Part shown: piece by piece, positions 28,601 through 42,779 of the stretch
Layout: the number at the start of each line of letters is the position of its first letter
Numbering within the stretch: position 1 is the first letter of the stretch
Source: Albula goreensis
Taxonomy: Eukaryota; Chordata; Actinopteri; Albuliformes; Albulidae
Length of the DNA stretch: 64,000 bases
Direction of reading: 5' to 3'
Assembly: GCA_022829145.1 (NCBI GenBank)
Contig: CM040750.1
Coordinates: 4,035,001-4,099,000 of the forward strand
Translations under genes and position numbers: made by a program
The notes under the pieces: generated by a model
Seen by the model: only the letters and a program-made list of their open reading frames with translations
What the model was told of the DNA's origin: nothing
The model's database searches: none

Positions 28601-31600
28601 AAGAAAACTTAGTTTTGTGTTTGGCTCACAAACAAACTAGGGTATAAATGATTTCTCATTCCTGGACTTGCAACACTTCAGTTTTCCTTCTTGGCCAGTG
28701 GCAGTGTAAGGTTCATGTTTCTCTTCATTGTGAGAGCAGTACAGCTCTCTGCAATGAAAAGAACTCTCACAGTGACTGAATCTTTACTCTGACAGTATTC
28801 TGCAATGAAAAGAACTGGATCGCACCTCTCCAAAGACTTAAGAAAGTACATGCGTGTGTAAAGCATTCAACAAAAGTCAACATTTTCAGTTTCTGCTTCA
28901 TCGTACCTTTTCCAGTCTGTGCGTGACAAACATAACACCGATGAAACGAAATGTTGTTCTAATCGGGATATGGCACTTGCGAGTTTCTAAGGTGCGCATG
29001 AAACACGTTCATTCGCTCCTGTGCTGTACATGAGTTAAGAAAGCCAAAAACTTAAAGTGAGTGAAGGAAAACATTTTCACTGTCAGTACACTCCAACAAC
29101 TGCAAAGTGCATATGGATGCAAGATCCAAGTTTCCAAGCTTGTTTGACTAAGAAAACTTAGTTTTGTGTTTGGCTCACAAACAAACTCAGGTATGAATGA
29201 TTTCTCATTCCTGGACTTGCAACACTTCAGTTTTCCTTCTTGGCCAGTGCCAGTGTAAGGTTCATGTTTCTCTTCATTGTGAGAGCAGTACAGCTCTCTG
29301 CAATGAGAAGAACTCTCACAGTGACTGAATCTTTACTCTGACAGTATACGCTGGATCGCACCTCTCAAGACTTAAGAAAGTACATGCGTGTTGTAAAGCA
29401 TTCAACAAAGTCAACATTTTCAGTTTCTGCTTCATCGTACACTTTTCGTCTGTGCGGTGACAAACATAACACCGATGAAACGAAATGTTGTTCTAAACGC
29501 GATATGGCACTTGCGAGGTTCTAAGGTGCGCATGAAACACGTTCATTCGCTCCTGTGCTGTACATGAGTTAAGAAAGCCAACAAACTTGAGTGAAGGAAA
29601 ACATTTTTACTGTCAGTACACTCTAACAACTGCAATAGTGCATACGGATGCAAGATCCAAGTTTCCAAGCTTGTTTGACTAAGAAAACTTAGTTTTGTGT
29701 TTGGCTCACAAACAAACTCAGGTATGAATGATTTCTCATTCCTGGACTTGCAACACTTCAGTTTTCCTTCTTGGCCAGTGGCCAGTGTAAGGTTCATGTT
29801 TCTCTTCATTGTGAGAGCAGTACAGCTCTCTGCAATGAGAAGAACTCTCACAGTGACTGAATCTTTACTCTGACAGTATACGCTGGATCGCACCTCGCCA
29901 AGACTTAAGAAAGTACATGCGTTCTGTAAAGCATTCAACAAAAGTCAACATTTTCAGTTTCTGCTTCATCGTACACTTTTCCCAGTCTGTGCCGTGACAA
30001 ACATAACACCGATGAAACGAAATGTTGTTCTAAACGCGATATGCACTTGCTAGTTTCTAAGGTGCGCATGAAACACGTTCATTCGCTCCTGTGCTGTACA
30101 TGAGTTAAGAAAGCCAAAAACTTAAGTGAGTGAAGGAAAACATTTTCACTGTCAGTACACTCTAACAACTGCAAAAGTGCATACGGATGCAAGATCCAAG
30201 TTTCAAGCTTGTTTGACTAAGAAAACTTAGTTTTGTGTTTGGCTCACAAACAAAGTCAGGTACTAAATGATTTCTCATTCCTGGACTTGCAACACTTCAG
30301 TTTTCCTTCTTGGCCAGTGCCAGTGTAAGGTTCATGTTTTTCTTCTTCATTGTGAGAGCAGTACAGCTCTCTGCAATGAAAAGAACTCTCACAGTGACTG
30401 AATCTTTACTCTGACAGTATTCGCTGGATCGCACTTCGCAAAGACTTAAGAAAGTACATGCGTGTGTAAAGCATTCAACAAAAGTCAACATTTTCAGTTT
30501 CTGCTTCATCGTACCTTTTCCAGTCTGTGCGTGACAAACATAACACCGATGAAACGAAATGTTCTTCTAAACGCGATATGGCACTTGCGAGTTTCTAAGG
30601 TGCGCATGAAACACGTTCATTCGCTCCTGTGCTGTACATGAGTTAAGAAAGCCAAAAAACTTAAAGTGAGTGAAGGAAAACGTTTTCACTGTCAGTACAC
30701 TCCAACAACTGCAAAAGTGCATTCGGATGCAAGATCCAAGTTTCCAAGCTTGTTTGACTAAGAAAACTTAGTTTTGTGTTTGGCTCACAAACAAACTAGG
30801 GTATAAATGATTTCTCATTCCTAGACTTGCAACACTTCAGTTTTCCTTCTTGGCCAGTGCCAGTGTAAGGTTCATGTTTCTCTTCATTGTGAGAGCAGTA
30901 CAGCTCTCTGCAATGAAAAGAACTCTCACAGTGAACTGAATCTTTACTCTGACAGTATACGCTGGTTCGCACCTCACAAGACTTAAGAAAGTACATGCGT
31001 GTGTAAAGCATTCAACAAAAGTCAACATTTTCAGTTTCTGCTTCATCGTACCTTTTCCAGTCTGTGCGTGACAAACATAACACCGATGAAACGAAATGTT
31101 CTTCTAAACGCGATATGGCACTTGCGAGTTTCTAAGGTGCGCATGAAACACGTTCATTCGCTCCTGTGCTGTACATGAGTTAAGAAAGGCAAAAACTTAA
31201 AGTGAGTGAAGGAAAACGTTTTCACTGTCAGTACACTCCAACAACTGCAAAGGTGCATATGGATGCAAGATCCAAGTTTCCAAGCTTGTTTGACTAAGAA
31301 AACTTAGTTTTGTGTTTGGCTCACAAACAAACTAGGGTATAAATGATTTCTCATTCCTGGACTTGCAACAGTTCAGTTTTCCTTCTTGGCCAGTGCCAGT
31401 GTAAGGTTCATGTTTCTCTTGATTGTGAAAGCAGTACAGCTCTCTGCAATGAAAAGAACTCTCACAGTGACTGAGTCTTTACTCTGACAGTATACGCTGG
31501 ATCGCGCCTCGCAAAGACTTAAGAAAGTACATGCGTGTGTAAAGCATTCAACAAAAGTCAACATTTTCAGTTTCTGCTTCATTGTACACTTTCCAGTCTG

Positions 31601-34600
31601 TGCCGTGACAAACATAACACCGATGAAACGAAATGTTGTTCTAAACGCGATGTGGCACTTGCTAGTTTCTAAGCTGCGCATGAAACACGTTCATTCGCTC
31701 CTGTGCTGTACATGAGTTAAGAAAGCCAAAAAACTTAAGTGAGTGAAGGAAAACATTTTTACTGTCAGTACACTCTAACAACTGCAATAGTGCATACGGA
31801 TGCAAGATCCAAGTTTCCAAGCTTGTTTGACTAAGAAAACTTAGTTTTGTGTTTGGCTCACAAACAAACTAGGGTATAAATGATTTCTCATTCCTGGACT
31901 TGCAACACTTCAGTTTTCCTTCTTGGCCAGTGCCAATGTAAGGTTCATGTTTCTCTTCATTGTGAGAGCAGTACAGCTCTCTGCAATGAAAAGAACTCTC
32001 ACAGTGACTGAATCTTTACTCTGACAGTATACGCTGGTTCGCACCTCACCAAGACTTAAGAAAGTACATGCGTGTACAAGCCAGAAAACTTAACGTGAGT
32101 GAAGGAAAACATGTTTACTGTCAGTACACTCCAACAACTGCAAAAGTGCATACGGGTGGAAGATCTAAGTTTCCAAGCTTGTTTGACTAAGAAAACTTAG
32201 TTTTGTGTTTGGCTCACAAACAAACTAGGGATAAATGATTTCTCATTCCTGGACTTGCAACACTTCAGTTTTCCTTCTTGGCCAGTGGCAGTGTAAGGTT
32301 CATGTTTCTCTTCATTGTGAGAGCAGTACAGCTCTCTGCAATGAAAAGAACTCTCACAGTGACTTAATCTTTACTCTGACAGTATTCGCTGGATCGCACC
32401 TCGCAAAGACTTAAGAAAGTACATGCGTGTGTAAAGCATTCAACAAAAGTCAACATTTTCAGTTTCTGCTTCATCGTACCTTTTCGAGTCTGTGCGGTGA
32501 CAAACATAACACCGATGAAACGAAATGTTTTTATAAACGCGATATGGCACTTGCGAGTTTCTAAGGTGCGCATGAAACACGTTCATTCGCTCCTGTGCTG
32601 TACATGAGTTAAGAAAGCCAAAAAACTTAAAGTGAGTGAAGGAAAACGTTTTCTCAGTCAGTAACACTCCAACAACTGCAAAAGTGCAAATGGATGCAAG
32701 ATCCAAGTTTCCAAGCTTGTTTGACTAAGAAAACTTAGTTTTGTGTTTGGCTCACAAACAAACTAGGGTATAAATGATTTCTCATTCCTGGACTTGCAAC
32801 ACTTCAGTTTTCCTTCTTGGCCAGTGCCAGTGTAAGGTTCATGTTTCTCTTCATTGTGAGAGCAGTACAGCTCTCTGCAATGAAAAGAACTCTCACAGTG
32901 ACTGAATCTTTACTCTGACAGTATTCGCTGGATCGCACCTCGCAAAGACTTAAGAAAGTACATGCGTGTGTAAAGCATTCAACAAAAGTCAACATTTTCA
33001 GTTTCTGCTTCATCGTACCTTTTCAGTCTGTGCGGACAAACATAACACCAATGAAACGAAATGTTTTTATAAACGCGATATGGCACTTGCGAGTTTCTAA
33101 GGTGCGCATGAAACACGTTCATTCGCTCCTGTGCTGTACATGAGTTAAGAAAGCCAAAAAACTTAAAGTGAGTGAAGGAAAACGTTTTCACTGTCAGTAC
33201 ACTCCAACAACTGCAAAAGTGCATATGGATGCAAGATCCAAGTTTCCAAGCTTGTTTGACTAAGAAAACTTAGTTTTGTGTTTGGCTCACAAACAAACTA
33301 GGGTATAAATGATTTCTCATTCCTGGACTTGCAACACTTCAGTTTTCCTTCTTGGCCAGTGCCAGTGTAAGGTTCATGTTTCTCTTCATTGTGAGAGCAG
33401 TACAGCTCTCTGCAATGAAAAGAACTCTCACAGTGACTGAATCTTTACTCTGACAGTATTCGCTGGATCGCACCTCGCAAAGACTTAAGAAAGTACATGC
33501 GTGTGTAAAGCATTCATCAACAGTCAACATTTTCAGTTTCTGCTTCATCGTACCTTTTCCAGTCTGTGCGGTGACAAACATAACACCAATGAAACGAAAT
33601 GTTGTTCTAAACGCGATATGGCACTTGCGAGTTTCTAAGGTGCGCATTAAACACGTTCATTCGCTCCTGTGCTGTACATGAGTTAAGAAAGCCAAAAAAC
33701 TTAAAGTGAGTGAACGAAAACGTTTTCACTGTCAGTACACTCCAACAACTGGAAAAGTGCATACGGATGCAAGATCCAAGTTTCCAAGCTTGTTTGACTA
33801 AGAAAACTTAGTTTTGTGTTTGGCTCACAAACAAACTAGGGTATAAATGATTTCTCATTCCTGGACTTGCAACACTTCATCTGAATCTTTACTCTGACAG
33901 TATACGCTGGTTCGCACCTCACCAAGACTTAAGAAAGTACATGCGTGTACAAGCCAGAAAACTTAAAGTGAGTGAAGGAAAACATGTTTACTGTCAGTAC
34001 ACTCCAACAACTGCAAAAGTGCATACGGGTGGAAGATCTAAGTTTCCAAGCTTGTTTGACTAAGAAAACTTAGTTTTGTGTTTGGCTCACAAACAAAGTC
34101 AGGTATAAATGATTTGTCATTCCTGGACTTGCAACACTTCAGTTTTCATTCTTGGCCAGTGCCAGTGTAAGGTTCATGTTTCTCTTCATTGTGAGAGCAG
34201 TACAGCTCTCTGCAATGAAAAGAACTCTCACAGTGACTGAATCTTTACTCTGACAGTATACGCTGGATCGCACCTCTCCAAGACTTAAGAAAGTACATGC
34301 GTGTTGTAAAGCATTCAACAAAAGTCAACATTTTCAGTTTCTGCTTCATCGTACACTTTCCAGTCTGTGCCGTGACAAACATAACACCGATGAAACGAAA
34401 TGTTGTTCTAAACGCGATGTGGCACTTGCTAGTTTCTAAGCTGCGCATGAAACACGTTCATTCGCTCCTGTGCTGTACATGAGTTAAGAAAGCCAAAAAA
34501 CTTAAGTGAGTGAAGGAAAACATTTTTACTGTCAGTACACTCTAACAACTGCAATAGTGCATATGGATGCAAGATCCAAGTTTCCAGGCTTGTTTGACTA

Positions 34601-37600
34601 AGAATACTTAGTTTTGTGTTTGGCTCACAAACAAACTAGGGATAAATGATTTCTCATTCCTGGACTTGCAACACTTCAGTTTTCCTTCTTGGCCAGTGGC
34701 AGTGTAAGGTTCATGTTTCTCTTCATTGTGAGAGCAGTACAGCTCTCTGCAATGAAAAGAACTCTCACAGTGACTTAATCTTTACTCTGACAGTATTCGC
34801 TGGATCGCACCTCGCAAAGACTTAAGAAAGTACATGCGTGTGTAAAGCATTCAACAAAAGTCAACATTTTCAGTTTCTGCTTCATCGTACCTTTTCGAGT
34901 CTGTGCGGTGACAAACATAACACCGATGAAACGAAATGTTTTTATAAACGCGATATGGCACTTGCGAGTTTCTAAGGTGCGCATGAAACACGTTCATTCG
35001 CTCCTGTGCTGTACATGAGTTAAGAAAGCCAAAAACATAAAGTGAGTGAAGGAAAACGTTTTCACTGTCAGTAACACTCCAACAACTGCAAAGTGCATAT
35101 GGATGCAAGATCCAAGTTTCAAGCTTGTTTGACTAAGAAAACTTAGTTTTGTGTTTGGCTCACAAACAAACTAGGGTATAAATGATTTCTCATTCCTGGA
35201 CTTGCAACACTTCAGTTTTCCTTCTTGGCCAGTGCCAGTGTAAGGTTCATGTTTCTCTTCATTGTGAGAGCAGTACAGCTCTCTGGAATGAAAAGAACTC
35301 TCACAGTGACTGAATCTTTACTCTGACAGTATTCGCTGGATCGCACCTCGCAAAGACTTAAGAAAGTACATGCGTGTAGAAGCCAGAAAACTTAAAGTGA
35401 GTGAAGGAAAACATTTTTACTGTCAGTACACTCCAACAACTGCAAAAGTGCATACGGGTGGAAGATCCAAGTTTCCAAGCTTGTTTGACTAAGAAAACTT
35501 AGTTTTGTGTTTGGCTCACAATCAAACTCAGGTATAAATGATTTCTCATTCCTGGACTTGCAACACTTCAGTTTTCCTTCTTGGCCAGTGGCAGTGTAAG
35601 GTTCATGTTTCTCTTCATTGTGAGAGCAGTACAGCTCTCTGCAATGAAAAGAACTCTCACAGTGACTGAATCTTTACTCTGACAGTATACGCTGGATCGC
35701 ACCTCGCCAAAACTTAAGAAAGTACATGCGTGTGTAAAGCATTCACCAAAAGTCAACATTTTCAGTTTCTGCTTCATCGTAAACTTTCCAGTCTGTGCGG
35801 TGACAAACATAACACCGATGAAATGTAATGTTGTTCTAAACGCGATATGGCACTTGCGAGTTTCCAAGGTGCGCAGGAAACAAGTTCATTCACTCCTGTG
35901 CTGTACATAAGTTAAGAAAGCCAAAAAACTTAAAGTGAGTGAAGGAAAACGTTTTCACTGTCAGTAACACTCCAACAACTGCAAAAGTGCATATGGATGC
36001 AAGATCCAAGTTTCCAAGCTTGTTTGACTAAGAAAACTTAGTTTTGTGTTTGGCTCACAAACAAAGTCAGGTATAAATGATTTCTCATTCCTGGACTTGC
36101 AACACTTCAGTTTTCCTTCTTGGCCAGTGCCAGTGTAAGGTTCATGTTTCTCTTCATTGTGAGAGCAGTACAGCTCTCTGCAAAGAAAAGAACTCTCACA
36201 GTGACTGAATCTTTACTCTGACAGTATACGCTGGATCGCACCTCGCAAAGACTTAAGAAAACACATGCGTGTGTAAAGCATTCAACAAAAAGTCAACATT
36301 TTCAGTTTCTGCTTCATCGTAAACTTTCCAGTCTGTGCGGTGACAAACATAACACCGATGAAACGAAATGTTGTTCTAAACGCGATATGGCACTTTAAGA
36401 AAGCGTGTTTCTAAGGTGCGCATGAAACACGTTCATTCACTCCTGTGCTGTACATGAGTTAAGAAAGCCAAAAACTTAAAGTGAGTGAAGGAAAATGTTT
36501 TTACTGTCAGTACACTCCAACAACTGCAAAAGTGCATACGGATGCAAGATCCAAGTTTCCAAGCTTGTTTGACTAAGAAAACTTAGTTTTGTGTTTGGCT
36601 CACAAACAAACTCAGGTATAAATGATTTCTCATTCCTGGACTTGCAACACTTCAGTTTTCCTTCTTGGCCAGTGCAGTGTAAGGTTCATGTTTCTCTTCA
36701 TTGTGAGAGCAGTACAGCTCTCTGCAATGAAAAAGAACTCTCACAGTGACTGAGTCTTTACTCTGACAGTATACGCTGGATCGCGCCTCAAAGACTTAAG
36801 AAAGTACATGCGTGTGTAAAGCATTCAACAAAAGTCAACATTTTCACTTTCTGTTCATCGTACCTTTTCAGTCTGTGCGGTGACAAACATAACACCGATG
36901 AAACGAAATGTTTTATAAACGCGATATGGCACTTGCGAGTTTCTAAGGTGCGCATGAAACACGTTCATTTGCTCCTGTGCTGTACATGAGTTAAGAAAGC
37001 CAAAAAACTTAAAGTGAGTGAAAGAAAACGTTTTCACTGTCAGTACACTCCAACAACTGGAAAAGTGCATACGGATGCAAGATCCAAGTTTCCAAGCTTG
37101 TTTGACTAAGAAAACTTAGTTTTGTGTTTGGCTCACAAACAAACTAGGGTATAAATGATTTCTCATTCCTGGACTTGCAACACTTCATCTGAATCTTTAC
37201 TCTGACAGTATACGCTGGTTCGCACCTCACCAAGACTTAAGAAAGTACATGCGTGTACAAGCCAGAAAACTTAAAGTGAGTGAAGGAAAACATGTTTACT
37301 GTCAGTACACTCCAACAACTGCAAAAGTGCATACGGATGCCAGATCCAGGTTTCCAAGCTTGTTTGACTAAGAAAACTTAGTTTTGTGTTTGGCTCACAA
37401 ACAAACTAGGGTATAAATGATTTCTCATTCCTGGACTTGCAACACTTCAGTTTTCATCCTTGGCCAGTGCCAGTGTAAGGTTCATGTTTCTCTTCATTGT
37501 GAGAGCAGTACAGCTCTCTGCAATGAAAAGAACTCTCACAGTGACTGAATCTTTACTCTGACAGTATACGTTGGATCGCACCTCTCCAAGACTTAAGAAA

Positions 37601-40600
37601 GTACATGCGTGTTGTAAAGCATTCAACAAAAGTCAACATTTTCAGTTTCTGCTTCATCGTACACTTTCCAGTCTGTGCCGTGACAAACATAACACCGATG
37701 AAACGAAATGTTGTTCTAAACGCAATATGGCACTTGCGAGTTTCTAAGGTGCGCATGAAACACATTCATTCGCTCCTGTGCTGTACATGAGTTAAGAAAG
37801 CCAACAAACTTAAGTGAGTGAAGGAAAACATTTTTACTGTCAGTACGCTCTAACAACTGCAATAGTGCATACGGATGCAAGATCCAAGTTTCCAAGCTTG
37901 TTTGACTAAGAAAACTTAGTTTTGTGTTTGGCTCACAAAGTCAGGTATAAATGATTTCTCATTCCTGGACTTGCAACACTTCAGTTTTCCTTCTCTTCAT
38001 TGTGAGAGCAGTACAGCTCTCACCGTGAAAAGAACTCTCACAGTGACTGAATCTTTGCTCTGACAGTATACGCTGAAAACTCTGTGAGCTCAGAGTAGGT
38101 GGTGTGTGAGCATTCAGTGATCAGGCATTTCATTTTCTGTCTCATTGATGTATACTTCCAGTCGTTGGTGTTGGTTTTGGCGTGATCGATTATTTCTCGG
38201 TGATTCATGTGGCGATAGTGTTACCTAATTGGCGTGATTTTCAGTTATCCATATTCAAATAGTTTTGGAACAGGAATGTTCAATGGTTGGCGTATCGGAT
38301 GAACAGTGCATTGATTGTGATCGTTTCGAATCATTTTGTTCGAGAGCAGAACATTTAATGTGGTGGATCCTGGATGTGATTCTCGTTCCTCAGTTCTTGT
38401 TTGTCTTTGCATTGGTGCGATTGTCAGTTAAAGCCTTACTTTTGTTTTATTACAAAGGCGGTGAATCTTTTACTCTCATTTCCACCTCCACCAAGACTTA
38501 AGAAAGTACATGCGTGTACAAGCAGAAAACTTAAAGTGAGTGAAGGAAACATTTTTATTGTCAGTACACCAACAACTGCAAAAGTGCATACGGGTGGAAG
38601 ATCAAGTTTCCAAGCTTGTTTGACTAAGAAAACTTAGTTTTGTGTTTGGCTCACAAACAAACTCAGTATAAATGATTTCTCATTCCTAGACTTGCAACAC
38701 TTCCCAGTTTTCATTCTTGGCCAGTGCCAGTGTAAGGTTCATGTTTCTCTTCATTGTGAGAAGCAGTACAGCTCTCTGCAATGAAAAGAACTCTCACAGT
38801 GACTGAATCTTTACTCTGACAGTATCGCTGGATCGCACCTCTCCAAGACTTAAGAAAGTACATGCGTGTTGTAAAGCATTCAACAAAGTCAACATTTTCA
38901 CTTTCTGCTTCATCGTACCTTTTCCAGTCTGTGCGTGACAAACATAACACCGATAAAACGAAATGTTGTTCTAAACGCGATATGGCACTTGCGTGTTTCT
39001 AAGATCCGCATGAAACACGTTCATTCGCTCCTGTGCTGTACATGAGTTAAGAAAGCCAAAAAACTTAAAGTGAGTGAAGGAAAACGTTTTCACTGTCAGT
39101 ACACTCCAACAACTGCAAAAGTGCATATGGATGCAAGATCCAAGTTTCCAAGCTTGTTTGACTAAGAAAACTTAGTTTTGTGTTTGGCTCACAAACAAAC
39201 TCAGGTATGAATGATTTCTCATTCCTGGACTTGCAACACTTCATCCTTCTTGGCCAATGCTTAAGGTTCATGTTTCTCTTCATTGTGAGAGCAGTACAGC
39301 TCTCTGCAATGAAAAGAACGTGACTGAATCTTTTTACTCTGACAGTATCGCACCACCTCACCAAGACTTAAGAAAGTACATGCGTGTACAAGCCAGAAAA
39401 CTTAAAGTGAGTGAAGGAAAACATTTTACTGTCAGTACACTCCAACAACTGCAAAAGTGCATACAGATGGAAGATCTAAGTTTCCAAGCTTGTTTGACTA
39501 AGAAAACTTAGTTTTGTGTTTGGCTCACAAACAAACTCAGGTATAAATGATTTCTCATTCCTGGACTTGCAACACTTCAGTTTTCATTCTTGGCCAGTGC
39601 CAGTGTAAGGTTCATGTTTCTCTTCATTGTGAGAGCAGTACAGCTCTCTGCAATGAAAAGAACTCACAGTGACTGAATCTTTACTCTGACAGTATACGCT
39701 GGATCGCACCTCTCCAAGACTTAAGAAAGTACATGCGTGTTGTAAAGCATTCAACAAAAGTCAACATTTTCACTTTCTGCTTCATCGTACCTTTCCAGTC
39801 TGTGCGTGACAAACATAACACCGATGAAGCGAAATGTTGTTCTAAACGCGATGTGGCAGTTGCTAGTTTTCTAAGCTGCGCATGAAACACGTTCATTCGC
39901 TCCTGTGCTGTACATGAGTTAAAGAAAGCCAAAAACTTAAGTGAGTGAAGGAAAACATTTTTACTGTCAGTACACTCTAACAACTGCAATAGTGCATATG
40001 GATGCAAGATCCAAGTTTCCAAGCTTGTTTGACTAAAAATACTTAGTTTTGTGTTTGGCTCACAAACAAACTCAGGTATAAATGATTTCTCATTCCTGGA
40101 CTTGCAACACTTCAGTTTTCCTTCTTGGCCAGTGCCAGTGTAAGGTTCATGTTTCTCTTCATTGTGAGAGCAGTACAGCTCTCTGCAATGAAAAGAACTC
40201 TCACAGTGACTGAATCTTTACTCTGACAGTATTCGCTGGATCGCACCTCGCAAAGACTTAAGAAAGTACATGCGTGTGTAAAGCATTCAACAAAAGTCAA
40301 CATTTTCAGTTTCTGCTTCATCGTACCTTTTCGAGTCTGTGCGGTGACAAACATAACACCGATGAAACGAAATGTTTTTATAAACGCGATATGGCACTTG
40401 CGAGTTTCTAAGGTGCGCATGAAACACGTTCATTCGCTCCTGTGCTGTACATGAGTTAAGAAAGCCAAAAAACATAAAGTGAGTGAAGGAAAACGTTTTC
40501 ACTGTCAGTAACACTCCAACAACTGCAAAAGTGCATATGGATGCAAGATCCAAGTTTCCAAGCTTGTTTGACTAAGAAAACTTAGTTTTGTTTTGGCTCA

Positions 40601-42779
40601 CAAACAAAATAGGGTATAAATGATTTCTCATTCCTGGACTTGCAACACTTCATCTGAATCTTTACTCTGACAGTATACGCTGGTTCGCACCTCACCAAGA
40701 CTTAAGAAAGTACATGCGTGTACAGCCAGAAAACTTAAAGTGAGTGAAGGAAAACATGTTTACTGTCAGTACACTCCAACAACTGCAAAAGTGCATACGG
40801 GTGGAAGATCCAAGTTTCCAAGCTTGTTTGACTAAGAAAACTTAGTTTTGTGTTTGGCTCACAAACAAAGTCAGGTATAAATGATTTGTCATTCCTGGGC
40901 TTGCAACACTTCAGTTTTCATTCTTGGCCAGTGCCAGTGTAAGGTTCATGTTTCTCTTCATTGTGAGAGCAGTACAGCTCTCTGCAATGAAAAGAACTCT
41001 CACAGTGACTGAATCTTTACTCTGACAGTATACGCTGGATCGCACCTCGCAAAGACTTAAGAAAGTACATGCGTGTGTAAAGCATTGAACAAAAGTCAAC
41101 ATTTTTACTTTCTGCTTCATCGTAAACTTTCCAGTCTGTGCGGTGACAAACATAACACCGATGAAACGAAATGTTGTTCTAAACGCGATATGGCACTTGC
41201 GAGTTTCTAAGGTGCGCATGAAACACGTTCTTTCACTCCTGTGCTGTACATGAGTTAAGAAAGCCAAAAAACTTAAAGTGAGTGAAGGAAAACGTTTTTA
41301 CTGTCAGTACACTCCAACAACTGCAAAAGTGCATACGGATGCAAGATCCAAGTTTCAAGCTTGTTTGACTAAGAATACTTAGTTTTGTGTTTGGCTCACA
41401 AACAAAGTCAGGTATAAATGATTTCTCATTCCTGGACTTGCAACACTTCAGTTTTCCTTCTTGGCCAGTGGCAGTGTAAGGTTCATGTTTCTCTTCATTG
41501 TGAAAGCAGTACAGCTCTCTGCAATGAAAAGAACTCTCACAGTGACTGAGTCTTTACTCTGACAGTATACGTTGGATCGCGCCTCAAAGACTTAAGAAAG
41601 TACATGCGTGTTGTAAAGCATTCAACAAAGTCAACATTTTCAGTTTCTGCTTCATCGTACCTTTCCAGTCTGTGCGTGACAAACATAACACCGATGAAAC
41701 GAAATGTTGTTCTAAACGCAATATGGCACTTTTGAAGTTTCTAAGGTGCGCATGAAACACGTTCATTCGCTCCTGTGCTGTACATGAGTTAAGAAAGCCA
41801 AAAAACTTAAAGTGAGTGAAGGAAAACGTTTTCACTGTCAGTACACTCCAACAACTGCCAAAGTGCATACGGGTGGAAGATCCAAGTTTCCAAGCTTGTT
41901 TGACTAAGAAAACTTAGTTTTGTGTTTGGCTCACAAACAAAGTCAGGTATAAATGATTTCTCATTCCTGGACTTGCAACACTTCAGTTTTCCTTCTTGGC
42001 CAGTGCCAGTGTAAGGTTCATGTTTCTCTTCATTGTGAGAGCAGTACAGCTCTCTGCAAAGAAAAGAACTCTCACAGTGACTGAGTCTTTACTCTGACAG
42101 TATACGCTGGATCGCGCCTCGCAAAGACTTAAGAAAGTACATGCGTGTGTAAAGCATTCAACAAAAGTCAACATTTTCAGTTTCTGCTTCATCGTACCTT
42201 TTCCAGTCTGTGCGGTGACAAACATAACACCGATGAAACGAAATGTTGTTCTAAACGCGATATGGCACTTGCGTGTTTCTAAGATCCGCATGAAACACGT
42301 TCATTCGCTCCTGTGCTGTACATGAGTTAAGAAAGCCAAAAAACTTAGAGTGAAGGAAAACGTTTTCACTGTCAGTACACTCCAACAACTGGAAAAGTGC
42401 ATATGGATGCAAGATCCAAGTTTCCAAGCTTGTTTGACTAAGAAAACTTAGTTTTGTGTTTGGCTCACAAACAATCTAGGGTATAAATGATTTCTCATTC
42501 CTGGACTTGCAACACTTCATCTGAATCTTTACTCTGACAGTATACGCTGGTTCGCACCTCACCAAGACTTAAGAAAGTACATGCGTGTACAAGCCAGAAA
42601 ACTTAAAGTGAGTGAAGGAAAACATGTTTACTGTCAGTACACTCCAACAACTGCAAAAGTGCATACGGGTGGAAGATCCAAGTTTCCAAGCTTGTTTGAC
42701 TAAGAAAACTTAGTTTTGTGTTTGGCTCACAAACAAAGTAGGGTATAAATGATTTGTCATTCCTGGACTTGCAACACTT
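25641..42779 (-). repeat. Satellite array, zone 2: mixed full and deletion monomers
   Basis: Full ~538-bp units are interspersed with a ~356-bp type in which GTACATGCGTGTACAAGCCAG joins two distant parts of the monomer. This junction is seen near 25800, 26696, 27048, 28482, 32070, 33942, 35369, 37250, 38511, 39380, 40718 and 42582, with small variants. A ~260-bp type has in addition lost ~100 bp at CACTTCATCTGAATC (near 33876, 37190, 40650, 42518). Groups of variants recur together, so blocks of several monomers were duplicated. A ~400-bp foreign or very diverged segment lies at 38075-38490. Confidence 0.93.
38075..38490. other. Unique ~400-bp segment inside the satellite
   Basis: Satellite stops after TATACGCTG (38066-38074) and resumes around CACCAAGACTTAAG (38486 on). 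The inside is not the standard monomer. Parts around 38108-38165 (GTGTGAGCATTCA, then ATTTTCTGTCTCATTGATGT and ACTTCCAGTC) look like a very diverged form of the monomer segment GTGTAAAGCATTCA...TTTCCAGTC. A 78-codon ORF (38265-38501) with a hydrophobic stretch shows no recognised domain and runs into the satellite, so it is not called a gene. Confidence 0.55.

Noticed and set aside
38265..38501. 78-codon ORF with hydrophobic stretch in the unique insert
   Set aside because: It has no recognised domain, and its last part is translated satellite sequence; chance ORF.
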